Program-made: the position numbers and the translations under genes | Notes under the pieces: model-generated | The model's input: the letters and a program-made list of their open reading frames with translations, nothing else | Databases searched by the model: none | Told to the model about the DNA's origin: nothing | NCBI GenBank assembly: GCA_963737705.1 | Contig: CAVTTP010000004.1 | Location: forward strand, 620,001 to 684,000 | Source of the DNA: PALSA-607 sp963737705 | GTDB taxonomy: Bacteria; Actinomycetota; Actinomycetes; Acidothermales; Acidothermaceae | Reading direction: 5' to 3' | Length of the DNA: 64,000 nt | Part shown: piece after piece, positions 60,083 to 64,000 of the stretch | How positions within the stretch are numbered: the stretch's first letter is position 1 | Layout of the letters: the number at the start of each line of letters is the position of its first letter

Positions 60083-64000
<3,918 letters not shown>

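Overview
This window is chromosomal core sequence from a high-GC Gram-positive bacterium (phylum Actinomycetota, class Actinomycetes). The evidence is a BldD regulator, an actinobacterial-type integration host factor (mIHF), an EF-P with the actinobacterial PGKGP tip, a helicase-dead PriA, many GTG starts, and the extra helix-54 insertion of actinobacterial 23S rRNA. The 16S rRNA has a general Frankia/Sporichthya/Nanopelagicales look, but I cannot place it to genus by eye. I see no mobile element, prophage, CRISPR array or tRNA gene.

Layout. 1-1.5 kb: end of a type IV pilus operon (PilO-like and PilP-like proteins) closed by a strong hairpin. 1.6-5.9 kb: shikimate genes aroC-aroK-aroB-aroQ, then efp and nusB. 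5.9-7.8 kb: a FAD-linked oxidase converging on bldD. 7.8-8.1 kb: a regulatory interval with BldD-box-like sites, a palindrome and a PyrR RNA-binding element. 8.1-18.2 kb: the whole UMP pathway, pyrR-pyrB-pyrC-carA-carB-pyrK-pyrD-pyrF, mostly with ATGA/GTGA overlaps. 18.3-24.2 kb: mihF-gmk-rpoZ-coaBC-metK-priA. 24.2-25.9 kb: a reverse-strand membrane-anchored PQQ-type propeller. 26.1-30.8 kb: def-fmt-rsmB-rpe and a receiver/GGDEF-like regulator. 30.9-35.3 kb: FMN riboswitch plus ribD-ribE-ribM-ribBA-ribH. 35.3-37.0 kb: hisG and two unknown reverse-strand membrane proteins. 37.1-39.9 kb: a leader with an intrinsic terminator, then infC-rpmI-rplT and an rRNA methyltransferase. 40.0-44.7 kb: a histidine kinase and pheS-pheT. 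44.7-49.1 kb: small accessory genes and a large LuxR-type ATPase regulator. 49.1-57.7 kb: argC-J-B-D-F-R-G-H. 57.7-59.6 kb: mpg and tyrS. 59.6-64.0 kb: two promoters, 16S rRNA, a tRNA-less spacer and 23S rRNA running off the end.

How it fits together: the genes supply aromatic amino acid precursors, pyrimidines, SAM, CoA, flavins and arginine, together with translation machinery. Each biosynthetic block carries its own visible control: a PyrR-binding RNA over the pyrR ribosome-binding site, an FMN riboswitch over the rib genes, an ArgR-like operator over argC with argR inside the operon, and BldD-box-like sites near bldD.

The most unusual signal I found is a repeated junction architecture. 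At aroB/aroQ, ribBA/ribH and argJ/argB the upstream stop and downstream start are bridged by a six-codon minicistron. Its start overlaps the upstream TGA and its own TGA overlaps the downstream start, always with exactly 17 nt between the two starts. Several short tandem duplications and three candidate frameshifts (PQQ-propeller gene, rsmB start, infC tail) also sit at gene edges.
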